Shown: positions 32,230 through 41,989 of the stretch, piece after piece
Position numbering within the stretch: the stretch's first letter is position 1
How the letters are laid out: each line of letters begins with the position of its first letter
Origin: Pseudomonadota bacterium
GTDB lineage: Bacteria > Pseudomonadota > Gammaproteobacteria > Burkholderiales > Burkholderiaceae_C
Direction: 5' to 3'
Assembly: GCA_029779845.1 (NCBI GenBank)
Contig: JAKOZT010000125.1
Coordinates: 1 to 64,000, forward strand
Length of the DNA stretch: 64,000 bases
Translations under genes and position numbers: made by a program
The notes under the pieces: model-generated
Told to the model about the DNA's origin: nothing
The model's database searches: none
The model's input: the letters and a program-made list of their open reading frames with translations, nothing else

Positions 32230-33851
32230 GCGCGGGGCTGACGCGGCGGAGTCTGCTGACGCTGGCCGGCGCGGCGCTCGCGGCTTGCTCGCGCGACGGC
32301 GAGGCGCGCTGGAGCGCGCATTGGCTCGGCGCGGCGCACGAACGCGGCCACCGGCTGCGCGAGACGAAGAGCGGCGCGCTCGGCGCACCGGCCGCGATAC
32401 ATCGCGCCGGCACGATCGTCGTCGGCGCCGGCATCGCCGGGCTCGCGGCGGCGCGCGCCTTGATGCGTGGCGGCATCGACGACGTGCGCGTGATCGAGCT
32501 GGAAGACAGCCCCGGCGGCAACAGCCGCGGCCATGTGCTTGCCGGCATGGGTTGCCCGCTCGGCGCGCACTACCTGCCGCTGCCGGGACCGCATGCGCAC
32601 GAGGTGGCGCAGCTGCTCGACGAACTCGGCCTGCGCCGCGTCGCACACGGCCGCGCGGTCTACGACGAGCGCCACCTGTGCCACAGCCCGCAGGAGCGCC
32701 TGCACATCGACGGCCAATGGGTCGAGGGCCTGCTGCCGCCGCTCGAAGCGCTGCCCTCTGCCGAGCGCGAGCGCACGCGCGACCAGTACCGCGGCTTCGC
32801 GCAGGCGGTGCAGCGCTGGGTCGATGCCGACGCCTTCCGCATGCCCACCGCGCGCGCGGCGTGGAGCGACGACCTCGCGGCGCTCGACGCGCTGAGCTTC
32901 GACGCCTGGCTGGCGCGCGAGAACTTCGACGCCCCGGCGCTGCGCTGGTACCTCGACTACTGCTGCCGCGACGACTACGGCGCCGGTAGCGCGATGGTGT
33001 CGGCCTGGGCCGGGCTGCACTACTTCGCCAGCCACCACGGCTTCCACGCGCCCGGCGAAGGCGAGTCCGAGCGCGAGGGCGTGCTGACCTGGCCGGAAGG
33101 CAACGGCTGGCTGAGCGCGAAGCTCGCCGCGCCGCTGGGCGAGCGGCTGCACGACGGCTGCGTCGCGCTGCGCGCGCGCGAGACGCGCGGCGGCGTCGAA
33201 CTCGATGCGTGGAACGAGCGTGCGCAGCGCATCGAGCGCTTCGCCGCGCCGCAGCTGGTGCTGGCCCTGCCGCTGTTCGTGGCGGCGCGCCTGCTCGAAT
33301 CGGCGCCCGCCGCGCTGACGCAGGCCGCCGCCGCGATGCGCCATGCGCCCTGGCTGGTGAGCAACCTGCATTGCGAGCGCCCGCCGATCGACCGCGGCGG
33401 CGCCGCGCCGGCCTGGGACAACGTGCCCTACCGCAGCCCGGCGCTCGGCTATGTCGACGCGATGCACCAGAGCCTGCGCCCGCACCCCGGGCCGACGGTG
33501 TTGACCGCCTACTGGGCGCTGGGAAACGATGCGACGGCGCGCCAGCGCCTGCTGGCCGACAGCGCCGAGACCTGGGCCGCGCGCGTGCTCGCCGACCTGT
33601 CCACCGCGCACCCCGACCTGCCGCGCCACGTGCGGCGCATCGAGCTGATGCGCTACGGCCACGCGATGAGCATCCCTTTGCCCGGCGTGCGCGGCCATGC
33701 GGCGCTGCAGGCGCTGGCCGCGCCGCAGCGCCGCATCCACTTCGCGCATGCCGACCTGGCCGGCTACTCGGTGTTCGAGGAGGCCTTCTTCCACGGCACG
33801 CGCGCGGCGGCCGATGCGCTGGCCGCGCTCAGGATTCGTCGCGCAGCTTGA
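32226..33851 (+). CDS. Tat-exported lipoprotein FAD-dependent amine oxidase-like protein
   Basis: A 541-residue flavoprotein of the NAD(P)-binding/flavin amine oxidase group. The N-terminus has LTRRSLLTLAGAALAAC, a twin-arginine signal and a lipobox cysteine, so it is probably exported folded and lipid-anchored. The FAD-binding motif TIVVGAGIAGLAAARALM follows near residue 63. The C-terminal motif region includes FAHADLAGYSVFEEAF. The GTG start overlaps the stop of the spermidine synthase-like gene as GTGA. Placement suggests that it oxidises an amine, perhaps a polyamine, in the envelope; that is inference. The last 23 bases overlap the convergent gene at 33829. Confidence 0.85.
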   Translation: MSAGLTRRSLLTLAGAALAACSRDGEARWSAHWLGAAHERGHRLRETKSGALGAPAAIHRAGTIVVGAGIAGLAAARALMRGGIDDVRVIELEDSPGGNSRGHVLAGMGCPLGAHYLPLPGPHAHEVAQLLDELGLRRVAHGRAVYDERHLCHSPQERLHIDGQWVEGLLPPLEALPSAERERTRDQYRGFAQAVQRWVDADAFRMPTARAAWSDDLAALDALSFDAWLARENFDAPALRWYLDYCCRDDYGAGSAMVSAWAGLHYFASHHGFHAPGEGESEREGVLTWPEGNGWLSAKLAAPLGERLHDGCVALRARETRGGVELDAWNERAQRIERFAAPQLVLALPLFVAARLLESAPAALTQAAAAMRHAPWLVSNLHCERPPIDRGGAAPAWDNVPYRSPALGYVDAMHQSLRPHPGPTVLTAYWALGNDATARQRLLADSAETWAARVLADLSTAHPDLPRHVRRIELMRYGHAMSIPLPGVRGHAALQALAAPQRRIHFAHADLAGYSVFEEAFFHGTRAAADALAALRIRRAA

Positions 33852-34590
33852 CGGCCCTGGGCACGTCCGGCGCCAGCGCGCCGGCGCGCAGCTTGTTCAG
33901 CGCGCGGCGCAGTTCGGCGTCCTCGCTGGCGGGCGTCAGTGCGGCTTGCTGCGCCGCCTGCTGCGCAGCGGCTTCCGAGCGCTGCATCGCCTCGCGGTCT
34001 TCGAGGTGGCGCAGGCGCTGGCGCAGCTGGTTGGCCACTTCCTCCACGTCGGCGAGGCCGGAGTACGCGTCGGTCTTGGGCAGCGCGACGATGCGCTTGT
34101 CCTTCATGCGCAGCTGCAGCCGGCAGACGCGGTTGGCGCGGCCGCGCCGCAGCGTGAAGCCGCGCGCGTCCTTCTCCTCGATGTGCACGTCGCGGATGTT
34201 CTCGTAGGCCACCTGGTGCACGCGCTCGCGCAGGCCGCGCTGGAACCACAGGTTGTGCGCGCTGACCGCGACGCGCTCCCAGCGCAGCAGGTCGAGCGCC
34301 AGCGCGGCCAGCCAGGCCGCCAGCCCCAGGCCGGAGAGCCAGCGCAGGTTCAGCAGCGCGCCGAGCCAGACGACGAAGCCCGAGGCCAGCACCGCGATCG
34401 TCACCTGCAGCGTCGCCGGCTCGGCGGTGCGCCAGACGTCGCGCTCGTAGGTGTAGGCCTGCGGCTCGCCGGTGGCCAGCGGCGACGCCGACCACAGCAC
34501 CGCCTTCACGCCGCGCGAGACGAGAAAGTGCGCCGCGCCCGCGACGGCGAGCGACATCGGCAGCGTGAGGACGGACGCGAGCGTGTCCAT
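33829..34590 (-). CDS. Membrane protein with a PH-like cytosolic domain, function unknown
   Basis: A 253-residue protein with an N-terminal hydrophobic stretch and two more transmembrane helices (LQVTIAVLASGFVVWLGALL; LSGLGLAAWLAALALDLL). These are followed by a domain with VAYENIRDVHIEEKDARGF and RLQLRMKDKRIVALPKTDAY that resembles bacterial PH domains, and a Gln/Ala-rich coiled-coil-like tail. I do not recognise a specific family. It converges on and overlaps the flavin oxidase gene by 23 bases, so it is not part of that operon. Downstream partners on its own strand are absent. Confidence 0.75.
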   Translation of the reverse strand: MDTLASVLTLPMSLAVAGAAHFLVSRGVKAVLWSASPLATGEPQAYTYERDVWRTAEPATLQVTIAVLASGFVVWLGALLNLRWLSGLGLAAWLAALALDLLRWERVAVSAHNLWFQRGLRERVHQVAYENIRDVHIEEKDARGFTLRRGRANRVCRLQLRMKDKRIVALPKTDAYSGLADVEEVANQLRQRLRHLEDREAMQRSEAAAQQAAQQAALTPASEDAELRRALNKLRAGALAPDVPRAVKLRDES

Positions 34591-34686
34591 GGCGCGCACA
34601 TTAGTCGCTTCGTGTGCGGAATCAAGCGACCCGCCCGCCCGAGCGGCAGCTTTTGCTGCCCGAACGGTGCAATGACGGCCTCTCGC

Positions 34687-34764
34687 CCGGCGGGTACGCC
34701 GCGCGATCCCCCCGAGGGGATGCCGGCCGGCTTGGGAGCGGCCCGGCGCTCGGCCCGCTCGGCG
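34687..34764 (+). repeat. Dispersed stop-codon-associated repeat, copy 5 (inverted)
   Basis: The core GCCGGCTTGGGAGCGGCCCGG is present with one changed base, next to a CCCCCCGAGGGG hairpin. It lies three bases past the stop codon of the murU-like gene, in the same orientation as copy 4. The surrounding gap (34591-34766) holds no gene. Confidence 0.65.
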
Positions 34765-34766
34765 AT

Positions 34767-35468
34767 TCAGTCCGTGTCGAGCGCGCGCAGCCGCTCGGGC
34801 GTGCCGACATCGGCCCAGTCGCCGCGCCACGGCGTCGCGCCCAGGCGGCGCTGCGCGATCGCGGCGTCGAGGTAGGGGCGCAGGCGTGCCTTGGCGCCGG
34901 GCTCGAAGTCGGTCATCAATTCGCCGACGAAGCCGGGGCGGAAGACGCCGATGCCCGACCAGGTGAAGCTCGCGCCCGCCGTGCCCGGCACCGCCAGGCC
35001 CTCGGCGATGCCGAAGTCGCCACCCGGATGCTGGGGCGGATTCGCCACCATCCACAGGTGGCCCCACTGGCCGGGGCGGATCGCGGCGGCCGCTGCGGCG
35101 CCGAAGTCGAACGCCGGCGCGAACACGTCGGCGGCGACGTACCAGAACGGCTCGTCGCTGCCGAGCGCAAGCAGCGGCAGCGCCTTCTTCAAACCGCCGG
35201 CGGTTTCCAGCGCGCCGCCGTGGTCGCGGCCTTCGAGCGAGTAGCGGATCGACAACCCGAAGCGCGCGCCGTCGCCGAGCGCGGCCGTGATCTGCTCTTC
35301 GAGCCAGGCGGTGTTGACGACGACCTCGCGCACGCCGCCGCGCGCCAGGGCTTCTAGGTGCCACTCGATCAGCGGCTTGCCGCGCACGCGCAGCAGCGGC
35401 TTGGGCGTCGCATCGGTCAAGGGCCGCATGCGTTCGCCGCGGCCCGCGGCGAGGAGGATCGCTTTCAT
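34767..35468 (-). CDS. murU: Sugar-phosphate nucleotidyltransferase, MurU-like
   Basis: A 233-residue nucleotidyltransferase. The N-terminal LAAGRGERMRPLTDATPKPL is the diagnostic nucleotide-binding signature with the catalytic Arg and Lys, and VAADVFAP carries the metal-binding aspartate. Length and pattern fit MurU, the N-acetylmuramate-1-phosphate uridylyltransferase of cell-wall recycling. Its usual partner kinase gene amgK is not adjacent; a hemerythrin gene lies upstream instead. The alternative is a glucose- or mannose-1-phosphate transferase. Confidence 0.82.
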   Translation of the reverse strand: MKAILLAAGRGERMRPLTDATPKPLLRVRGKPLIEWHLEALARGGVREVVVNTAWLEEQITAALGDGARFGLSIRYSLEGRDHGGALETAGGLKKALPLLALGSDEPFWYVAADVFAPAFDFGAAAAAAIRPGQWGHLWMVANPPQHPGGDFGIAEGLAVPGTAGASFTWSGIGVFRPGFVGELMTDFEPGAKARLRPYLDAAIAQRRLGATPWRGDWADVGTPERLRALDTD

Positions 35469-35505
35469 GGCCGCCGAGTCTAGTCGGCGGCCCCCAACGG
35501 CGGCC

Positions 35506-36093
35506 TTATTGCAGCGCGGGGCCCAAGCCGATCGGCGCCGGCGCGTTCTGCACGATCTTCGTGAACAGCGGCCGGTACTGGTCGCTCGGCTCATGGCCGG
35601 TCAGCGGGTCGCGGTTGGCGAGGAAGGCTGCGTCCAGCTCCTTCCAGTCTTCCTCGCTGAGGTGCTTCATCGCCAGCGGCAGCACCTGCTCCTCCTCGAT
35701 GCGCATGTGGCTGAGGTAGAAGTCGATGTAGCGGTCCACCGCCTGCTCGAAGGCGGCGCGGCGCGGCTCGCCGAGCACCTCGAAGGCGAGCAGGTCGTGC
35801 TCGAGGTCGCGGATCGCCTTCTCGCCGCGCGCGTGGTCGCGGTCGAGCTTGTCGAGCACCGAGGCGATCTCCGGGCAGCGCGCGCGCAGCTTCGGGAACA
35901 GCAGCTCGCTCTCCTTGGTGTGGTGCAGCTGCTCGGGGAATTCGTCGACGTAGAACAGCATCGCGCGCAGCACGCTGAAGTCGGGCAGCGAGCCGTGGCG
36001 GCGGTGCTCCGACAGCAGCATGGACAGCGAGCGCAGCATCGCCGACAGCGCGCCGTGCTCGTCGCGGATGATGGTCATGGCAGGGTGGGACAT
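35506..36093 (-). CDS. Hemerythrin HHE cation-binding domain protein
   Basis: A 195-residue helical protein with the spaced metal ligands of the hemerythrin/DUF438-like fold: RDEHGALS near residue 11, HHTKESELLFP near 58, DHARGEK near 87 and HMRIEEEQVLPLA near 131. These suggest a di-iron centre that binds O2, NO or acts in redox stress. The ATG at 36093 is preceded by GGAG at a normal distance. It lies between speD and the murU-like gene on the same strand. Confidence 0.9.
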   Translation of the reverse strand: MSHPAMTIIRDEHGALSAMLRSLSMLLSEHRRHGSLPDFSVLRAMLFYVDEFPEQLHHTKESELLFPKLRARCPEIASVLDKLDRDHARGEKAIRDLEHDLLAFEVLGEPRRAAFEQAVDRYIDFYLSHMRIEEEQVLPLAMKHLSEEDWKELDAAFLANRDPLTGHEPSDQYRPLFTKIVQNAPAPIGLGPALQ

Positions 36094-36164
36094 GGGAAGC
36101 TCCGAAGGCCGTTGCGGCAGGACTGCAGCGTCGCACCGGCCGCGGCGGCCGGACTTGAGCGGGG

Positions 36165-36575
36165 TCAAGCCGGCGCGATGGGTGTGCGCGCGCCGCGCAC
36201 GATCGCGTGGCGCTCGACGCCCGCCGGCGCGAAGGCCGCTTCCAGCGCCGCCAGCAGCGTGCGGGCGCGCGCCGAGTTGTCGGCGCCGAAGTTGCACACG
36301 TAGACGTCCAGCGTCACCGCGCCCAGCTCGGGCCAGGTGTGCACGGCCAGGTGCGACTCGGCCAGCAGCACCACGCCGGTGATGCCGGCGGGCTCGCCGA
36401 GCGCTGCGGCCGGCTCGAAGCGATGGAACAGCTCCCCCACCGGCGCGAGGCCGCTGTCGCGCACCGCCGCCAGGCACAGCGCGCGCAGCGCGGCGCGTTC
36501 GCACATCGCCGGCCGGGCCGGATCGCAGCCACTCAAGTCGGCGGTGAGGTGCAGCCCCTGCATGCGAGCGATCAT
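36165..36575 (-). CDS. speD: S-adenosylmethionine decarboxylase proenzyme (prokaryotic SpeD/SpeH type)
   Basis: A 136-residue short-form AdoMet decarboxylase, which supplies the aminopropyl donor for spermidine synthesis. The self-cleavage site is in [18 protein letters not shown]: the serine (S74) becomes the pyruvoyl group, and the nearby His and the Cys in VYVCN are conserved. A second ATG four codons later ([10 protein letters not shown]) is equally possible. It lies 2.3 kb from the membrane spermidine-synthase-like gene and could feed it; no ordinary soluble SpeE is seen here. It is 71 bases upstream of the hemerythrin gene. Confidence 0.92.
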   Translation of the reverse strand: MIARMQGLHLTADLSGCDPARPAMCERAALRALCLAAVRDSGLAPVGELFHRFEPAAALGEPAGITGVVLLAESHLAVHTWPELGAVTLDVYVCNFGADNSARARTLLAALEAAFAPAGVERHAIVRGARTPIAPA

Positions 36576-36642
36576 AAGGAGGGTTGGAGGCGCGGCCCTA
36601 AAATCGCCGGTTCCCGCCCACACCGCCGCCGCCGCGACCGAC

Positions 36643-39748
<3,106 letters not shown>

Positions 39749-39773
39749 GACGCTTCGTTTCCTCGCATCACCG

Positions 39774-39800
39774 GAGGGCCCGCGCGGGCCCTCTTTCGTT
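39774..39800 (+). terminator. Rho-independent terminator after gap
   Basis: A GAGGGCCC/GGGCCCTC stem of eight pairs with a four-base loop is followed by TTTCGTTT. It ends the tkt-gap transcript 25 bases beyond the gap stop. Confidence 0.85.
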
Positions 39801-39900
39801 TCCGCTGCTCACGTCTTGCGACTTCTGCGCAACAAACCCTTACCCCGCCGCGTGCGAAGCGCACGCGGGCCGTCGCGGGGGCGCCAATACACTGGCGTCC

Positions 39901-40227
39901 ATGCCGACGCTCGCCCGGTCCGCTTCGCTGTGTCTCGCCGCGCTCACGCTCGCTGCGTGCGCGGCCGAGCCGGCGCCGACGGGCATGAGCGTGCTCGTCA
40001 AGCTCGCGCAGCCGGCGGCCGACGCCGGCGCGGTGGCCGCGCAGGTGAGCGCGGCCGCGGGCCGGCCGGCGCGCTACCTTTCGTCGTCGGGCGGCGACTG
40101 GCACGGCGTGTACCTGCGCTGCCAGGGCGCGGCCGACTGCGATGCGCTGCTGCAGCGGCTGCGCGCCGACAGCGCGCGCATCGCCGCGGTGCAGCGCGAC
40201 GAGCGCAAGCGCATCGTCAGCCCCTGA
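39901..40227 (+). CDS. Small lipoprotein resembling a free subtilase propeptide
   Basis: A 108-residue protein with a lipoprotein signal (LAALTLAACAAEP). The mature part parallels the I9-type propeptides of the two downstream subtilases: a VLVKL opening strand, a central stretch around HGVYLRC, and an ending IAAVQRDERKRI. The last aligns with EYAVADRRKTRA and EWVVPNERERRL of the two proteases. It has no catalytic motif. It may act as a stand-alone inhibitor or folding chaperone for one of them. That role is inference from the visible similarity and position, 25 bases upstream of the first protease gene. No database family is known to me. Confidence 0.78.
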   Translation: MPTLARSASLCLAALTLAACAAEPAPTGMSVLVKLAQPAADAGAVAAQVSAAAGRPARYLSSSGGDWHGVYLRCQGAADCDALLQRLRADSARIAAVQRDERKRIVSP

Positions 40228-40252
40228 ACACCAGTCGTACCCGGAGACCGTC

Positions 40253-41989
40253 TTGAAGCCCCACCTGTCGCGCCTCGCCGGCGCCCTGGCCTTGTCGTTG
40301 TCGTCGCTGCTGCTCGTGCCGCTGGCGGCGCAGGCCGCCGAAGCCGCGCGCGTGATCGTCAAGTTCAAGGCCGACTCCACGGCGCTGCGCAAGCAGGTGC
40401 AGAGTGCCGCGCAGCGCCACGAGGCGCAGGCCACGGCGCTGGGCGCGCGCCTCGGCCTCGCGATGCGCGCCGGGCGCGGCGTGGGCGAGAACACGCAGGT
40501 GGTGTTCGCCGCCGGTTTGAGCTCCGATGCGCTGGCCGAGCGGCTGAGCAAGGAAGCCGACATCGAGTACGCGGTGGCGGACCGGCGCAAGACGCGCGCG
40601 GCCGCGCCCAACGATCCGCTCTACCTGAGCGCAGGCGCGCCCGGCGCGAGCAGTGGCGGGCCGGTGGCGGGCCAGTGGTATCTGCGTGCGCCGAACACTT
40701 CGACCGGCGTGCTCGCGGCGATCAATGCCGAAGGCGCGTGGGACGTGCCGGCCGCCTCGTCCACGCCGGTGGTCGTCGCGGTGCTCGACACCGGCGTGCG
40801 CCTCGACCATCCCGACCTGAGCGGCAAGCTGCTGGCGGGCTACGACATGGTCGGCGAGGACAAGACCGACAGCGGACAGGCGCTCGGCACCTTCCTCTCC
40901 GCCAAGGACGGCGACGGCCGCGACGCCGATCCGAGCGACATGGGCGACGGCATCACCACGGTCGAGACCAACACGGTGGGCGGCCTGTTCTACCACTGCA
41001 CCACCCCCGGCGAGAACGGCGTCTACACCGGCGAGCCGAGTTCGTGGCACGGCACGCAGGTCAGCGGCATCATCGGCGCGGCCACCGACAACGGCGTCGG
41101 CATGGCCGGCGTGGGCCGCGAGCGCGTGCGCGTGCTGCCGGTGCGCGTGCTGGCCAAGTGCGGCGGCTGGGACTCCGACATCATCGCCGGCATGAACTGG
41201 GCGGCGGGCATCGCCGTCGCCGGCGTGCCGTCCAACCCGAACCCGGCCAAGGTCATCAACATGAGCCTGGGCGGCTCGGGCAGCTGCTCGGCGGCCTATC
41301 TCGACGTGGTGCGCGCCGTCACGGCGCAAGGCGCGGTGATCGTCGCCTCGGCCGGCAACGGCGCGGGCCACGCGGTCTCCGAGCCGGCCAACTGCTCGGG
41401 CGTGATCGGCGTCGGCGGGCTGCGCCACGAGGGCGACAAGGTCGGCTATTCCGACCTCGGCCCGCAGGTCAGCCTCAGCGCGCCGGCCGGCAACTGCGTC
41501 AACACCGGCGCCAGCGAGCCCTGCCTCTACCCGATCCTGACCACCGCCAACCGCGGCGAGTACGACCCGGTGGCGGGCAGCGCCGGCGCGATCTACACCG
41601 ATGCGTTCAACGCCACGCTGGGCACCAGCTTCTCGGCGCCGCTGGTGGCCGGCACCGCGGCGCTGATGCTCTCGGTGCGGCCCGACCTGACGCCGGCGCA
41701 GGTGCGCCAGATGCTGATGAGCACGGCGCGCGCCTTCCCGGCCTACAACGACATCCCCAGCTGCCACGCGCCCGACGGCAACGACCAGGACCAGTGCAAC
41801 TGCACCACCAGCACCTGCGGCGCCGGCATGCTCGATGCCTCGGCGGCGGTGCGCGCCGCGGCCAACGGCGGCGGCGGGGGCCATGGCGGCGGCGGGGGCG
41901 GCGCGCTCGGCCTGGGCTGGCTGGCCGCGCTGGCGTTCGCCGTGTGGGGCTTGCGGCGCACGGGGCGCCGCGGCGGCGTGGCGCCGTGA
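40253..41989 (+). CDS. Secreted S8 subtilisin-like protease with GlyGly-CTERM tail (1)
   Basis: A 578-residue serine protease. It has a signal peptide ending AAQA, an I9-like propeptide (ARVIVKFKAD to about residue 120), then the catalytic triad D179 (VLDTGVRLDHPD), H266 (SSWHGTQVSG) and S459 (LGTSFSAPLVAG). The C-terminus is GGGGGALGLGWLAALAFAVW followed by an Arg-rich tail, the GlyGly-CTERM pattern cut by rhombosortase, with type II export expected. The start is TTG at 40253, with GGAG upstream; no ATG fits. It overlaps the next gene by one base (TGATG). Confidence 0.92.
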   Translation: MKPHLSRLAGALALSLSSLLLVPLAAQAAEAARVIVKFKADSTALRKQVQSAAQRHEAQATALGARLGLAMRAGRGVGENTQVVFAAGLSSDALAERLSKEADIEYAVADRRKTRAAAPNDPLYLSAGAPGASSGGPVAGQWYLRAPNTSTGVLAAINAEGAWDVPAASSTPVVVAVLDTGVRLDHPDLSGKLLAGYDMVGEDKTDSGQALGTFLSAKDGDGRDADPSDMGDGITTVETNTVGGLFYHCTTPGENGVYTGEPSSWHGTQVSGIIGAATDNGVGMAGVGRERVRVLPVRVLAKCGGWDSDIIAGMNWAAGIAVAGVPSNPNPAKVINMSLGGSGSCSAAYLDVVRAVTAQGAVIVASAGNGAGHAVSEPANCSGVIGVGGLRHEGDKVGYSDLGPQVSLSAPAGNCVNTGASEPCLYPILTTANRGEYDPVAGSAGAIYTDAFNATLGTSFSAPLVAGTAALMLSVRPDLTPAQVRQMLMSTARAFPAYNDIPSCHAPDGNDQDQCNCTTSTCGAGMLDASAAVRAAANGGGGGHGGGGGGALGLGWLAALAFAVWGLRRTGRRGGVAP

